Source: Emticicia fluvialis (lineage in GTDB: Bacteria > Bacteroidota > Bacteroidia > Cytophagales > Spirosomataceae). Taken from it: a stretch of 64,000 nt of DNA. Position numbers and translations under genes: made by a program. The stretch covers positions 1-64,000 of the forward strand of contig NZ_JANUSD010000005.1 in assembly GCF_024793945.1 (NCBI RefSeq), read 5' to 3'. This document shows positions 1 to 7,897 of the stretch, in pieces. The notes under the pieces are model-generated. The model had not been told where the DNA came from, did not search any database, and saw only the letters and a list, made by a program, of their open reading frames with translations. The number at the start of each line of letters is the position of its first letter. Positions within the stretch are counted from its first letter, which is position 1.

Positions 1-108
1 AATTTCCTGAACTATCTGTAACTTAAAAGATAATGAATAGTCTTTTTGGGTACGTTTGACATAACTGTTTTGTCCTTCCATTTTTGATACTTTTTTTGTG
101 TATCGCTA

Positions 109-303
109 TTTCAGGACGGGACAGTCAGAGGGTTTAAAATCGGCGTAACAAAATGGTATAGAGAAACCACTCTTTCTCAAAATCAAATCTGGCAAAGAAA
201 TTATCATGAACATATCATACGAAACGAAGAGTCTTATAATACCATCTCTCACTACATCCACAATAATCCAAAAAATTGGAAAGCAGATAAATTTTATATC
301 TGA
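109..303 (+). pseudogene. 3' relic of a RAYT (REP-associated Y1 transposase) gene
   Basis: The plus strand from about 109 to the TGA at 301-303 reads as the last 64 residues of an IS200-like/RAYT transposase. It contains the tail motifs 'FKIGVTKWYRE', 'NYHEHIIRNEESY' and 'ISHYIHNNPKNW'. The tyrosine in YIHNNP corresponds to the Y1 nucleophile helix. The N-terminal half with the HUH metal site is missing: the frame is closed by TGA at 85-87 and nothing upstream resembles the family. I read it as a decayed copy of the type seen intact at 7898-8533. No start codon or promoter can be assigned, so it is very unlikely to be active. Confidence 0.75.
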
Positions 304-311
304 TATATTTG
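304..311 (+). promoter_or_regulatory. Putative -7 promoter element for murE
   Basis: TATATTTG matches the Bacteroidota sigma-70 -7 consensus TAnnTTTG, 85 bases before the murE start. No TTTG lies at the ideal -33 distance (an ATTG sits at 275-278, 25 bases upstream). It begins just after the stop codon of the transposase relic, and the resulting leader would include the 331-352 palindrome. Confidence 0.4.
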
Positions 312-330
312 CAAAAGGTATGTGTCTGTA

Positions 331-352
331 GGGGTTCAAAATTTTGAACCCC
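331..352. repeat. 22-bp perfect palindrome (REP-like)
   Basis: Positions 331-341 (GGGGTTCAAAA) are the exact reverse complement of 342-352 (TTTTGAACCCC). The palindrome is 27 bases downstream of the RAYT relic and inside the presumed murE leader. There is no T-run on either side, so it does not look like a terminator. RAYT enzymes are known to act on palindromic REP sequences, so a REP-type repeat mobilised by the neighbouring family is the likeliest reading; this is inference. Confidence 0.65.
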
Positions 353-396
353 CATCGCAAGAACCACCCCTATGACAAATTAACCAAGCCGTTATT

Positions 397-1863
397 ATGA
401 TATTAAGCGATATTCTATATAAAGTTTCTCTGTTAGCTGTTTCGGGCAAAACAGATATTGAAATAAAAAACATTGTCTTTGATTCCCGTCAGGTACAAAG
501 CGGAAGCCTTTTTGTTGCCATTGGTGGCACACAGGTTGACGGCCACAATTTCATACAGAAAGCCATTGAACTGGGGGCTTCTGCCATTATCTGTGAGCAC
601 CTGCCAGAGGTTTTAAATGAAGAAATCTGTTATCTGCAGGTAGAAAATTCAGCCCGCACCATGGGTCTGGTGGCAGCCAATTTTTATGGCAACCCATCTA
701 AAAAACTAAAGCTGGTGGGTGTTACTGGCACCAACGGCAAAACCTCAACAGTTACATTGTTATTCCGTTTGTTCCGTAAATTGGGGTATCGCTGCGGCTT
801 GCTGTCTACCGTTCAGAATCAGATAGATGATGATATCATTCCGTCTACCCATACCACGCCCGATTCGGTAAAAATCAATGAATTGCTACTGGAAATGGTT
901 CAGAAAGGTGTGCGCTATTGTTTCATGGAGGTTAGCTCGCACTCAGTAGTGCAAGAGCGTATTGCAGGACTTCATTTTGCTGGAGGCATATTTACAAACA
1001 TTACCCACGACCACCTTGATTTCCACGAAACTTTTGATAATTACATAAAAGCCAAAAAAGGATTTTTCGATCAGCTTCCGGCGTCGGCTTTTGCATTGGT
1101 AAATACAGACGACAAGAACGGCAAAATAATGATTCAGAATACAGCCGCCCGCAAGGAGACTTATTCATTAAAGAATATCGGCAGTTTTAAAGGCAAAATT
1201 CTGGCTTGCGGGTTGTTTGGCTTGCAGATGGATATTGACGGGCGAGAAGTATGGTTTAAGTTAATAGGTGCATTTAATGCCTACAATCTGCTGGGTGTAT
1301 TTGGCGCCGCTGTTTTACTGGGCGAAAATCCGGACGAGGTACTGATGCAACTTTCAGACATCAAACCACCCTCTGGCAGGTTTGAGCAGGTAGTATCACA
1401 AAACCATATTGTAGGTATAGTTGATTACGCACATACCCCCGATGCCCTGAAAAATGTACTGGAAACCATTGTTGATTTACAGGAAGGCAACCAACAGATT
1501 ATTACAGTGGTGGGTTGTGGCGGAAACAGAGATGCTACCAAGCGCCCCATTATGGCCGAAATAGCCAGTCGCCTCAGCAATAGAGTTATACTTACTTCTG
1601 ACAACCCAAGAAATGAAGACCCTTTTGCTATTCTTGGGCAAATGGAGGGCGGTGTGCCTGTGATTTATGTCAACAAAGTACAAACCATAGAAGACCGCAG
1701 AGAGGCCATATTTGAAGCCGTGAGAATAGCCCGTCCGCAGGATATTATCTTAGTAGCTGGCAAAGGGCATGAAACGTATCAGGACATTAAGGGCGTGAAG
1801 CATCACTTTGATGACAAAGAAGTGCTGCAGGAGGCCTTTAAAGAGATTTGGGAGAAACAATAA
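397..1863 (+). CDS. murE: UDP-N-acetylmuramoyl-L-alanyl-D-glutamate--2,6-diaminopimelate ligase
   Basis: MurE is the cytoplasmic ligase that adds the third residue of the peptidoglycan stem peptide using ATP. The 488-residue product has normal family length. It shows the Mur ligase N-terminal domain ('FDSRQVQSGSLFVAI'), the ATP-binding loop GTNGKTS at about residues 111-117, the central 'EVSSHSV' and 'NITHDHLDFH' motifs, and the C-terminal DNPRNEDP motif at about 402-409. That last motif identifies meso-diaminopimelate rather than lysine as substrate. In many Bacteroidota murE sits in the division and cell wall cluster; here it stands alone, followed convergently by an OmpH-like gene and a shared terminator. 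Confidence 0.96.
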   Translation: MILSDILYKVSLLAVSGKTDIEIKNIVFDSRQVQSGSLFVAIGGTQVDGHNFIQKAIELGASAIICEHLPEVLNEEICYLQVENSARTMGLVAANFYGNPSKKLKLVGVTGTNGKTSTVTLLFRLFRKLGYRCGLLSTVQNQIDDDIIPSTHTTPDSVKINELLLEMVQKGVRYCFMEVSSHSVVQERIAGLHFAGGIFTNITHDHLDFHETFDNYIKAKKGFFDQLPASAFALVNTDDKNGKIMIQNTAARKETYSLKNIGSFKGKILACGLFGLQMDIDGREVWFKLIGAFNAYNLLGVFGAAVLLGENPDEVLMQLSDIKPPSGRFEQVVSQNHIVGIVDYAHTPDALKNVLETIVDLQEGNQQIITVVGCGGNRDATKRPIMAEIASRLSNRVILTSDNPRNEDPFAILGQMEGGVPVIYVNKVQTIEDRREAIFEAVRIARPQDIILVAGKGHETYQDIKGVKHHFDDKEVLQEAFKEIWEKQ

Positions 1864-1867
1864 AAAT

Positions 1868-1907
1868 ACGCCCCTAAACAATTCTTACATCGTTTAGGGG
1901 CGTTTTT
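1868..1907. terminator. Bidirectional intrinsic terminator between murE and ompH
   Basis: A perfect 12-bp stem (ACGCCCCTAAAC at 1868-1879 with its complement at 1892-1903) has a 12-base loop and a T-run after it. T-rich sequence also follows on the minus strand. It lies between two convergent genes and can serve both. Confidence 0.85.
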
Positions 1908-1949
1908 CCTATTTTGTCAATCTAAAAACAGTCAACCTGTTTCAGGATA

Positions 1950-2570
1950 TTAAGATTTTTTAGGCGCTGGCTTTTTGGTGGTTGCTGCCGGTTTTGGTGC
2001 AGAAACTGCCGGCTTCGGTTTTGGCGGAGGCGTTGAACCCAGTTTTAGCAAAATGGCATCAGACAGGTTATCTCGGTCGTTGTCGTTAGCAAAAAGCAAT
2101 ATAGGCGTTGACTCCCTGTTGGAACCGTCTACATTTCTTCTGAAAACAAATTTATAACCTTTTTCGGCAGCTACTTTCTTGGTAGTGGCATCTACCTTGT
2201 CGCGAATCTCTTTATATTTTGTCTGAATCAGGTTTTGCAATTCTGCTTCAGCACTGGACTGATATTCATCTGCCACTTTTTTCAGATCCTGTACTTCTTT
2301 CAGGGCTGCATTTAACGATTCAGTGGTAACATTGCTTATATCTTTTAAAGACTGCTGATAAAGCGCGTATTTCTCTTGATAAACCTTGGCTTTTGCTTCA
2401 AACTGCTTTGAAAACTCTTCTCTTTTAGCCGCTACTTCGTTCTGCAGATCTTTTATATCTTTCAGATTTACCATCACGTAGTCATCATACACATAACCAA
2501 TTTTAGGGAGCTGAGCGAATGATACCTGACTAACCAAAGCAGCAATAAGAACAAGAAATAACTTTTTCAT
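1950..2570 (-). CDS. OmpH/Skp family periplasmic chaperone
   Basis: The 206-residue product starts with a clear Sec signal peptide (about 20 residues, ending SFAQ). A long charged helical region (about 40-140) follows, typical of the coiled-coil tentacles of Skp/OmpH proteins that hold unfolded outer-membrane proteins in the periplasm. The last 30 residues are a P/A/K-rich tail (PPPKPKPAVSAPKPAA...), common in Bacteroidota members but absent from E. coli Skp. The start is fixed by the signal peptide. Skp normally sits beside bamA or lpxD, but here it is alone between two terminators. A precise client cannot be inferred. Confidence 0.8.
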   Translation of the reverse strand: MKKLFLVLIAALVSQVSFAQLPKIGYVYDDYVMVNLKDIKDLQNEVAAKREEFSKQFEAKAKVYQEKYALYQQSLKDISNVTTESLNAALKEVQDLKKVADEYQSSAEAELQNLIQTKYKEIRDKVDATTKKVAAEKGYKFVFRRNVDGSNRESTPILLFANDNDRDNLSDAILLKLGSTPPPKPKPAVSAPKPAATTKKPAPKKS

Positions 2571-2595
2571 TGGGGGTGTTTACGTAATTTTTTAT

Positions 2596-2603
2596 CAAAA
2601 CTA
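2596..2603 (-). promoter_or_regulatory. Putative -7 promoter element for the OmpH-like gene
   Basis: On the minus strand TAGTTTTG matches TAnnTTTG, about 26 bases before the OmpH start codon and just downstream of the leuB terminator. No convincing -33 TTTG was seen. Confidence 0.45.
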
Positions 2604-2619
2604 ACTAATATTTCTGATG

Positions 2620-2657
2620 AAAAAAAGAGTGCGCCACATAAGGCTTATGTGACGCAC
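2620..2657 (-). terminator. Intrinsic terminator of the leucine operon
   Basis: On the minus strand after leuB, GTGCG-T-CACATAA pairs with TTATGTG-G-CGCAC (one internal mismatch). A run of seven T follows. It ends the leuCDAB transcript. Confidence 0.8.
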
Positions 2658-2680
2658 TTGCTTATAAGAAACACTTCTGC

Positions 2681-3751
2681 TTATATTCTTTTCAGAATCT
2701 CCTCTCCTATTGCGTCGGTTCCCAGAATCATTTCTTTTGGTGTTGAAGCATCGGCGATGTCTCCGGTACGGAAGCCCGCCTTCAACGTCTGCTCAACTGC
2801 AGAAATGATGGCTTCGCTTTCGGCTTTTAGACCAAACGAGATATCTAACATCAGAGCTGCCGACAAAACAGAGGCCATAGGGTTAGCCAGACCTTTACCA
2901 GTAATATCATGCGCCGAACCGTGGATTGGCTCATAAACACCGGTACTGTCACCAATTGAGGCTGAAGCCAACATTCCCATTGAACCGGCAATCTGTGAGG
3001 CTTCGTCAGTCAGGATATCGCCAAAAAGATTAGCTGTTACTACTACGTCAAACTGTCTTGGGTTCTTGATTAGTAACATAGCAGCCGAATCTACAAACTG
3101 GTGCTCAACTGTTACTTCAGGATATTCTTTTGCTACTTTCTGCACTACTTCTCTCCACAAACGGCTGGTTTCCAACACATTGGCTTTGTCAACAGACATT
3201 ACTTTCTTACCGCGTGTCATGGCTGCATCAAAGGCCTTACGGGCTATGCGCTCAACTTCATAACGGCTATACTCGGCAATGTCATAAGCGGTATCGCCAT
3301 CGTTTTTACGGCCTTTTTCTCCGAAATAAATATCGCCTGTCAGTTCACGGAAAAACAGGATGTCTGAACCCTTCAGAATCTCCGGTTTGATGCTTGATGC
3401 CCCCAAGAGTTCATCAAACAACTTAATTGGGCGCAGGTTGGCATACAAACCTAACTCCTTACGCATTTTTAAAAGTCCTTGCTCCGGACGCACTTTGGCC
3501 GATGGGTCGTTATCATATTTCGGGTGGCCTACTGCTCCGAAAAGAACGGCGTCAGAGGCACGCATTTTCACAAGGGTTTCTTCCGGTAGCGGGTCTCCGG
3601 TAGCTTCTATGGCTACGTGACCAATCAGGGCTTCGTCATAAGTAAACTCATGACCGAATTTCTGCGCTATTTTTTCTACTACTTTTTTTCCGACGGCTGT
3701 TACTTCCTGCCCGATTCCGTCTCCGGGAACAACTAAAATATGTTTTTTCAT
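2681..3751 (-). CDS. leuB: 3-isopropylmalate dehydrogenase
   Basis: LeuB oxidatively decarboxylates 3-isopropylmalate to 2-oxoisocaproate with NAD+, the third step of leucine synthesis. The 356-residue length is typical. Visible family signatures are the N-terminal 'VVPGDGIGQEV', the 'ELTGDIYFGEKG' segment, the YxxxR-type 'YSRYEVERIARKAF', 'SVDKANVLETSRLWREV' with the catalytic lysine, and the C-terminal 'GVYEPIHGSAHDI' that binds NAD+. It is the last gene of the minus-strand operon leuC-leuD-leuA-leuB. It is separated from leuA by an inserted GxxExxY gene and followed by a strong terminator. Confidence 0.96.
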   Translation of the reverse strand: MKKHILVVPGDGIGQEVTAVGKKVVEKIAQKFGHEFTYDEALIGHVAIEATGDPLPEETLVKMRASDAVLFGAVGHPKYDNDPSAKVRPEQGLLKMRKELGLYANLRPIKLFDELLGASSIKPEILKGSDILFFRELTGDIYFGEKGRKNDGDTAYDIAEYSRYEVERIARKAFDAAMTRGKKVMSVDKANVLETSRLWREVVQKVAKEYPEVTVEHQFVDSAAMLLIKNPRQFDVVVTANLFGDILTDEASQIAGSMGMLASASIGDSTGVYEPIHGSAHDITGKGLANPMASVLSAALMLDISFGLKAESEAIISAVEQTLKAGFRTGDIADASTPKEMILGTDAIGEEILKRI

Positions 3752-3777
3752 TTATTTTTGATTATTTATTCTTTATA

Positions 3778-3820
3778 ACCACGGAGTTACTCAGAGTTCT
3801 ACACAGAGTTTCACGAAGTT
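3778..3820. repeat. Short-period repeat array and inverted-repeat arm, 3' side of the GxxExxY gene
   Basis: The plus strand carries a degenerate repeat of about 12 bases (ACCACGGAGTT, ACTCAGAGTTCT, ACACAGAGTTTC, ACGAAGTT). The last 19 bases (3802-3820, CACAGAGTTTCACGAAGTT) match, in inverted orientation and at 18 of 19 positions, the sequence touching the other end of the GxxExxY gene (4207-4225). The arm reaches into the first base of the stop codon, so the gene is enclosed tightly. Confidence 0.75.
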
Positions 3821-4206
3821 TATATTACGAATCTTTTTATTCCTTCTTTTAAACTTATTACATTGAAATTCATCAAGTAGCCTAATTTATATTTACCTAA
3901 TCTCATATAGGTTAATACCTGGGCCCGATGAACATCATTGATTGCTTCAACAGATTTTATTTCTAATACAATTTTATTCTCAACTAAAATATCAATTCTA
4001 TATCCACATTCAAGCTTCACTTCTTCAAAAATCAATGGCATTGGTTTCTCTTTTTCAGCAAAGATGTTTGCCTGAAACAATTTATAAAATAGGCATTCTT
4101 TATAAGCACTTTCTAAAAGTCCAGGACCCAAAGCTGAATGAACTTCATAAGATACTTTTAATATCCTACCAGATAATTCATTTAGCTCTGTGTAACTTAG
4201 TGCCAT
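3820..4206 (-). CDS. GxxExxY family protein (PDDEXK-like)
   Basis: This 128-residue protein shows the defining GxxExxY motif as 'GPGLLESAYKECL' (about residues 28-40). It also has the nuclease-like core 'CGYRIDILVENKIVLEIKSV', in which D and ExK fit a PD-(D/E)XK metal site. The family is widespread in environmental bacteria and its function is not established. The ORF lies inside the leucine operon between leuA and leuB and is bounded on both sides by an inverted repeat touching its start and stop codons, so it looks like an inserted cassette. It has no visible promoter of its own and would be read with the leu genes. Confidence 0.85.
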   Translation of the reverse strand: MALSYTELNELSGRILKVSYEVHSALGPGLLESAYKECLFYKLFQANIFAEKEKPMPLIFEEVKLECGYRIDILVENKIVLEIKSVEAINDVHRAQVLTYMRLGKYKLGYLMNFNVISLKEGIKRFVI

Positions 4207-4227
4207 AACTTTGTGAAACTCTGTGGT
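4207..4227. repeat. Inverted-repeat arm, 5' side of the GxxExxY gene
   Basis: AACTTTGTGAAACTCTGTGGT directly abuts the start codon of the GxxExxY gene. It is the inverted partner of 3802-3820 (18 of 19 bases). Its outer end ACCACAGAG resembles the outer unit ACCACGGAG of the longer array on the other side. Confidence 0.75.
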
Positions 4228-4238
4228 AAAAATTAATT

Positions 4239-5756
4239 TTAAAACTGTATCAGATTCAACATTTTCTGGGTTGCTTTAATGGCAGATACCGTCTGGTCAG
4301 AATCAAGGCCACGCGTTTTAAATTCCTTGTTGTTCTGTTCCCAGGTAATTATTGTTTCACAAAGTGCATCTGTTTTTCCACCAGGTGGAATCCGAACGGT
4401 ATAATCCGTCAGCATCGGAAGCAATATTTTCTTTTTATCATAAATCTTCTTTAAAGCATTCATGAAAGCATCATACTGCCCATCCCCCTGCGCGTTTTCC
4501 TCAAACACAACCCCATCAATTTTAACCTGTAAAGTGGTAGACGGCCGTAGGTTTCTTGAATGGGTCAAAACATAATTCATTACCTCTACTCTTTCAACAA
4601 TAGCATTAGAATCAATAACATCAGAGATAATATACGGTAAGTCTTCTCTGGTTACTACCTCCTTCTTATCACCCAGTTCAATTATACGTTGCGTTACTTT
4701 CTTTAAATCAGCCTGCGACAATTTGATGCCCAGCTCCTGCAGATTCTTTTCAATATTAGCCTTGCCCGAAGTTTTGCCCAGCGCATATTTCCGCTGCCGA
4801 CCAAAACGCTCCGGCATCAGATCGTTGAAATACAGATTGTTTTTATTGTCGCCGTCGGCATGTATGCCCGCCGTTTGCGTAAACACGTTTTCTCCTACAA
4901 CAGGCTTATTGACTGGTACAAGAAAACCTGAAAACGTTTCAACAATTTTACTGACCGAATACAATGACTCTTCTACAACCGATGTTTTTACATCCGGAAA
5001 AAAGTCGTTCAGCACTGCAATGGTACTGGCCAGCGGCGCATTACCTGCACGCTCACCCATACCGTTTACGGTCAGGTGCAGGCCTTTGGCTCCTGCACGC
5101 ACGGCTTCCATGACATTGGCTACGCTGAGGTCGTAGTCGTTATGGGCATGAAAATCGAAGTGATGATTGGGGTAACGCTCAACAATGGCATGTATAAAGT
5201 CGTACGATTCCTTAGGGGTTAGTACCCCCAGGGTATCTGGCAGCAGCACTCTTTCGATGGGCTGCCTGGTTATAAAATCCAGGTATTGAAACACATACTC
5301 ACGAGAATTTCTCATGCCGTTGCTCCAGTCTTCCAGGTATACATTACATTTAATACCTTTCGATTGCGCCAGCGCAATTACCTGAGCTATTTCGTCGAAA
5401 TGCTGTTCGGGGGTTTTCTTTAACTGATGGGTAAGGTGATTCAGAGAGCCTTTGGTGAGCAGGTTCATCACTCTGGCTCCGGCTTCAAGCATCCAGTTAA
5501 CAGATGTCTCTCCGTCAACAAAGGTCAATACCTCTATTTTTTCGAGAAACCCGTTTTCTGCTGCCCAGGATGTTATTTTCTTCACGGCCTCAAACTCACC
5601 GTCAGACACCCTCGCAGAAGCAACCTCTAGTCGGTCAACTTTTACTTCTGTTAATAGTAACTGGGCAATGGTAAGTTTTTCGGTAGAAGAAAAAGACACT
5701 CCGCTGGTTTGTTCACCATCGCGGAGTGTTGTATCCATTATTTCTATATAGTTCAT
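4239..5756 (-). CDS. leuA: 2-isopropylmalate synthase-type enzyme with regulatory domain
   Basis: The 505-residue enzyme belongs to the isopropylmalate/citramalate/homocitrate synthase family, which condenses acetyl-CoA with a 2-oxo acid. It shows the N-terminal 'MDTTLRDGEQTSGVSFS' signature, the metal-binding HxH in 'FDFHAHNDYDLSVAN', 'VNGMGERAGNAPL', and the C-terminal LeuA dimerisation/regulatory domain from about residue 370. The operon context leuC-leuD-leuA-leuB supports isopropylmalate synthase. This Bacteroidota subtype could instead make citramalate, and I cannot separate the two by eye. It starts 53 bases after leuD ends. Confidence 0.85.
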   Translation of the reverse strand: MNYIEIMDTTLRDGEQTSGVSFSSTEKLTIAQLLLTEVKVDRLEVASARVSDGEFEAVKKITSWAAENGFLEKIEVLTFVDGETSVNWMLEAGARVMNLLTKGSLNHLTHQLKKTPEQHFDEIAQVIALAQSKGIKCNVYLEDWSNGMRNSREYVFQYLDFITRQPIERVLLPDTLGVLTPKESYDFIHAIVERYPNHHFDFHAHNDYDLSVANVMEAVRAGAKGLHLTVNGMGERAGNAPLASTIAVLNDFFPDVKTSVVEESLYSVSKIVETFSGFLVPVNKPVVGENVFTQTAGIHADGDNKNNLYFNDLMPERFGRQRKYALGKTSGKANIEKNLQELGIKLSQADLKKVTQRIIELGDKKEVVTREDLPYIISDVIDSNAIVERVEVMNYVLTHSRNLRPSTTLQVKIDGVVFEENAQGDGQYDAFMNALKKIYDKKKILLPMLTDYTVRIPPGGKTDALCETIITWEQNNKEFKTRGLDSDQTVSAIKATQKMLNLIQF

Positions 5757-5810
5757 TATGCTGTTGCTTAAAGCAGTGGTTTTGTTGTCTCCGGTAAAAG
5801 GGGTAGCTGA

Positions 5811-6407
5811 TTAATAGAGACTCTTTTCAGCAAATGATTTTATTTCCTCTTTCATGGCTTGCAGATAATCAATGTCATCGTAGCCGTTTATCAGGTTATC
5901 TTTCTTATATCCGTTAATGGCAAAACTTTCTTTCTCGCCGGTAGATAATATCGTGATGCTTTGTTCAGGCAGGCTTACTTCCAGCTCGGCTTTAGGGTCT
6001 GCCTCTATGGCCTGGAAAATTTTATCCAGAAACTCCGGGCTTACCTGTACAGGCAAAATACCTACGTTGATGGAATTACCTTTGAAGATGTCGGCAAAGA
6101 AGCTAGACACCACACAACGGAAGCCGTAGTCATAAATAGCCCAGGCGGCGTGTTCGCGACTGGAGCCACTACCAAAGTTACGGCCACCTACCAGAATCTT
6201 GCCCGAATAAATTGGGTTGTTGAGTACAAAATCCGGTTTCGGAGAATCGTCTGAATTATAGCGCCAGTCTCTGAACAGGTTGTCGCCAAAGCCTTCGCGC
6301 TTGGTTGCTTTCAAGAAACGGGCAGGTATTATCTGGTCAGTATCCACGTTCTCGATAGGCATGGGTACAGCGGTACTTTTTAGTACTGTAAATTTATCGT
6401 AAGCCAT
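5811..6407 (-). CDS. leuD: 3-isopropylmalate dehydratase small subunit
   Basis: LeuD is the swivelling small subunit of isopropylmalate isomerase, which pairs with LeuC in the second step of leucine synthesis. From the ATG at 6407 it is 198 residues, the usual length, beginning MAYDKFTVLKSTAV. It contains 'ENVDTDQIIPARFLK' and the substrate-loop signature 'GGRNFGSGSSREHAAWAI'. A longer reading from 6455 adds 16 residues without family resemblance, so the internal ATG was chosen. It lies 60 bases downstream of leuC and is co-transcribed with it. Confidence 0.94.
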   Translation of the reverse strand: MAYDKFTVLKSTAVPMPIENVDTDQIIPARFLKATKREGFGDNLFRDWRYNSDDSPKPDFVLNNPIYSGKILVGGRNFGSGSSREHAAWAIYDYGFRCVVSSFFADIFKGNSINVGILPVQVSPEFLDKIFQAIEADPKAELEVSLPEQSITILSTGEKESFAINGYKKDNLINGYDDIDYLQAMKEEIKSFAEKSLY

Positions 6408-6467
6408 TTGTCGTAATATTTTTAAAGTCAGACAATTGTTCGACTTATCTGACACCTTTGTTTTTGT

Positions 6468-7868
6468 TTAGATTAATTCTCTTGGGTCGGTTACTTTTCC
6501 GGTTACGGCTGCTGCTGCTGCTACTAATGGGCTGGCCAATAGTGTACGCGCACCCGGCCCCTGACGGCCTTCGAAGTTACGGTTAGAGGTAGACACCGCA
6601 TACTTACCTGCCGGAATCTTGTCGTCGTTCATGGCCAGACATGCCGAGCAACCCGGTTGGCGCAATTCGAACCCGGCTTCATTCAACACATCCAGAATAC
6701 CCTCTTCCTTGATCTGAGACTCAACCACATGAGAGCCAGGCACCAACCATGCCGTTACGTTGTCTGCTTTCTTGCGGCCTTTTACAATAGAAGCAAAAGC
6801 GCGGAAGTCTTCAATACGGCCGTTGGTACAGCTGCCTAAGAAAACGTAGTCAATAGGTTTGCCTATGATCTGCTCGTTTTCTGCAAAGCCCATATAACCC
6901 AATGATTTTTTGTAGCTGGCTTCGCCGTCTTTTACCTGACTGGCCATTGGGATATTCTGAGAAATACCTGTACCCAAACCCGGGTTTGTACCGTAGGTTA
7001 TCTGCGGCTCAATATCGGCAGCATCAAATGTATATTCTAAATCAAAAACGGTGCCTTCGTCAGTTGGCAGGGTTTTCCAGTAGGCAAGGGCTTTGTCCCA
7101 TGCTTCGCCTTTTGGTGCCATCTCTCTTCCTTTCAGATAAGCAAAGGTAGTTTCATCAGGAGCAATGATACCCCCTCTGGCACCCATCTCGATAGACATA
7201 TTACAAACCGTCATGCGGCCTTCCATGCTCATATTTCTGAAAACATCTCCGGCGTACTCTACAAAATATCCGGTTGCTCCCGCTGCAGTTAATTGAGCAA
7301 TAATATAAAGCGTTACGTCTTTAGGCATAACGGCAGGCCCCAATTTACCATTGATGTTTACACGCATCTTTTTAGGTTTAGGCTGCATGATACATTGCGA
7401 AGAAAGTACCATTTCAACCTCTGAAGTACCGATACCAAAAGCAATGGCACCAAATGCTCCGTGGGTAGACGTGTGCGAGTCGCCACAAACAATAGTCATA
7501 CCCGGTAAAGTAATACCATTTTCAGGCCCTACTACGTGTACAATACCGTTCTTCTGATGGCCCAAACCCCAGTGTGAGATGCCATATTTGGCCGTATTTG
7601 TTTCAAGGGCTTTCAACTGATTGGCAGAGAGCGGGTCTGAAACCGGCAGGTGTTGGTTAATGGTAGGTGTATTATGGTCGGCAGTAGCAAAGGTACGATT
7701 CGGGAACAGTACGTTGATTCCTCTGGTTTCCAGACCTAAGAAAGCCACCGGGCTTGTTACTTCATGAATAAAGTGACGGTCGATAAAGAACACATCCGGG
7801 CCGTCTTCGATTTTACGAACAACGTGCGCATCCCATACTTTGTCGAATAGTGATTTTGGTGTTGACAT
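6468..7868 (-). CDS. leuC: 3-isopropylmalate dehydratase large subunit
   Basis: LeuC is the aconitase-family catalytic subunit of isopropylmalate isomerase and carries a [4Fe-4S] cluster. From the ATG at 7868 it has 466 residues, as usual. The N-terminus 'SLFDKVWDAHVV' and 'CGDSHTSTHGAFGAIAFGIGTSE' are diagnostic. Cluster cysteines appear in 'GSCTNGR' and 'GCSACLAMN'. The upstream in-frame alternative at 7901 overlaps the RAYT stop and adds unrelated residues. It is the first leu gene, but its start is only 29 bases from the end of the RAYT gene and I saw no clear -7 element there. Confidence 0.95.
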   Translation of the reverse strand: MSTPKSLFDKVWDAHVVRKIEDGPDVFFIDRHFIHEVTSPVAFLGLETRGINVLFPNRTFATADHNTPTINQHLPVSDPLSANQLKALETNTAKYGISHWGLGHQKNGIVHVVGPENGITLPGMTIVCGDSHTSTHGAFGAIAFGIGTSEVEMVLSSQCIMQPKPKKMRVNINGKLGPAVMPKDVTLYIIAQLTAAGATGYFVEYAGDVFRNMSMEGRMTVCNMSIEMGARGGIIAPDETTFAYLKGREMAPKGEAWDKALAYWKTLPTDEGTVFDLEYTFDAADIEPQITYGTNPGLGTGISQNIPMASQVKDGEASYKKSLGYMGFAENEQIIGKPIDYVFLGSCTNGRIEDFRAFASIVKGRKKADNVTAWLVPGSHVVESQIKEEGILDVLNEAGFELRQPGCSACLAMNDDKIPAGKYAVSTSNRNFEGRQGPGARTLLASPLVAAAAAVTGKVTDPRELI

Positions 7869-7897
7869 TTTATATTTAAGCGTTTTATTTCTGTGAT

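Noticed and set aside
331..352. 22-bp palindrome as an intrinsic terminator
   Set aside because: No T-run follows on either strand, and the position inside a presumed leader fits a REP-type repeat better.
3802..4225. Target-site duplication around the GxxExxY cassette
   Set aside because: Sequences just outside the two repeat arms do not match convincingly, so insertion cannot be shown from duplications.
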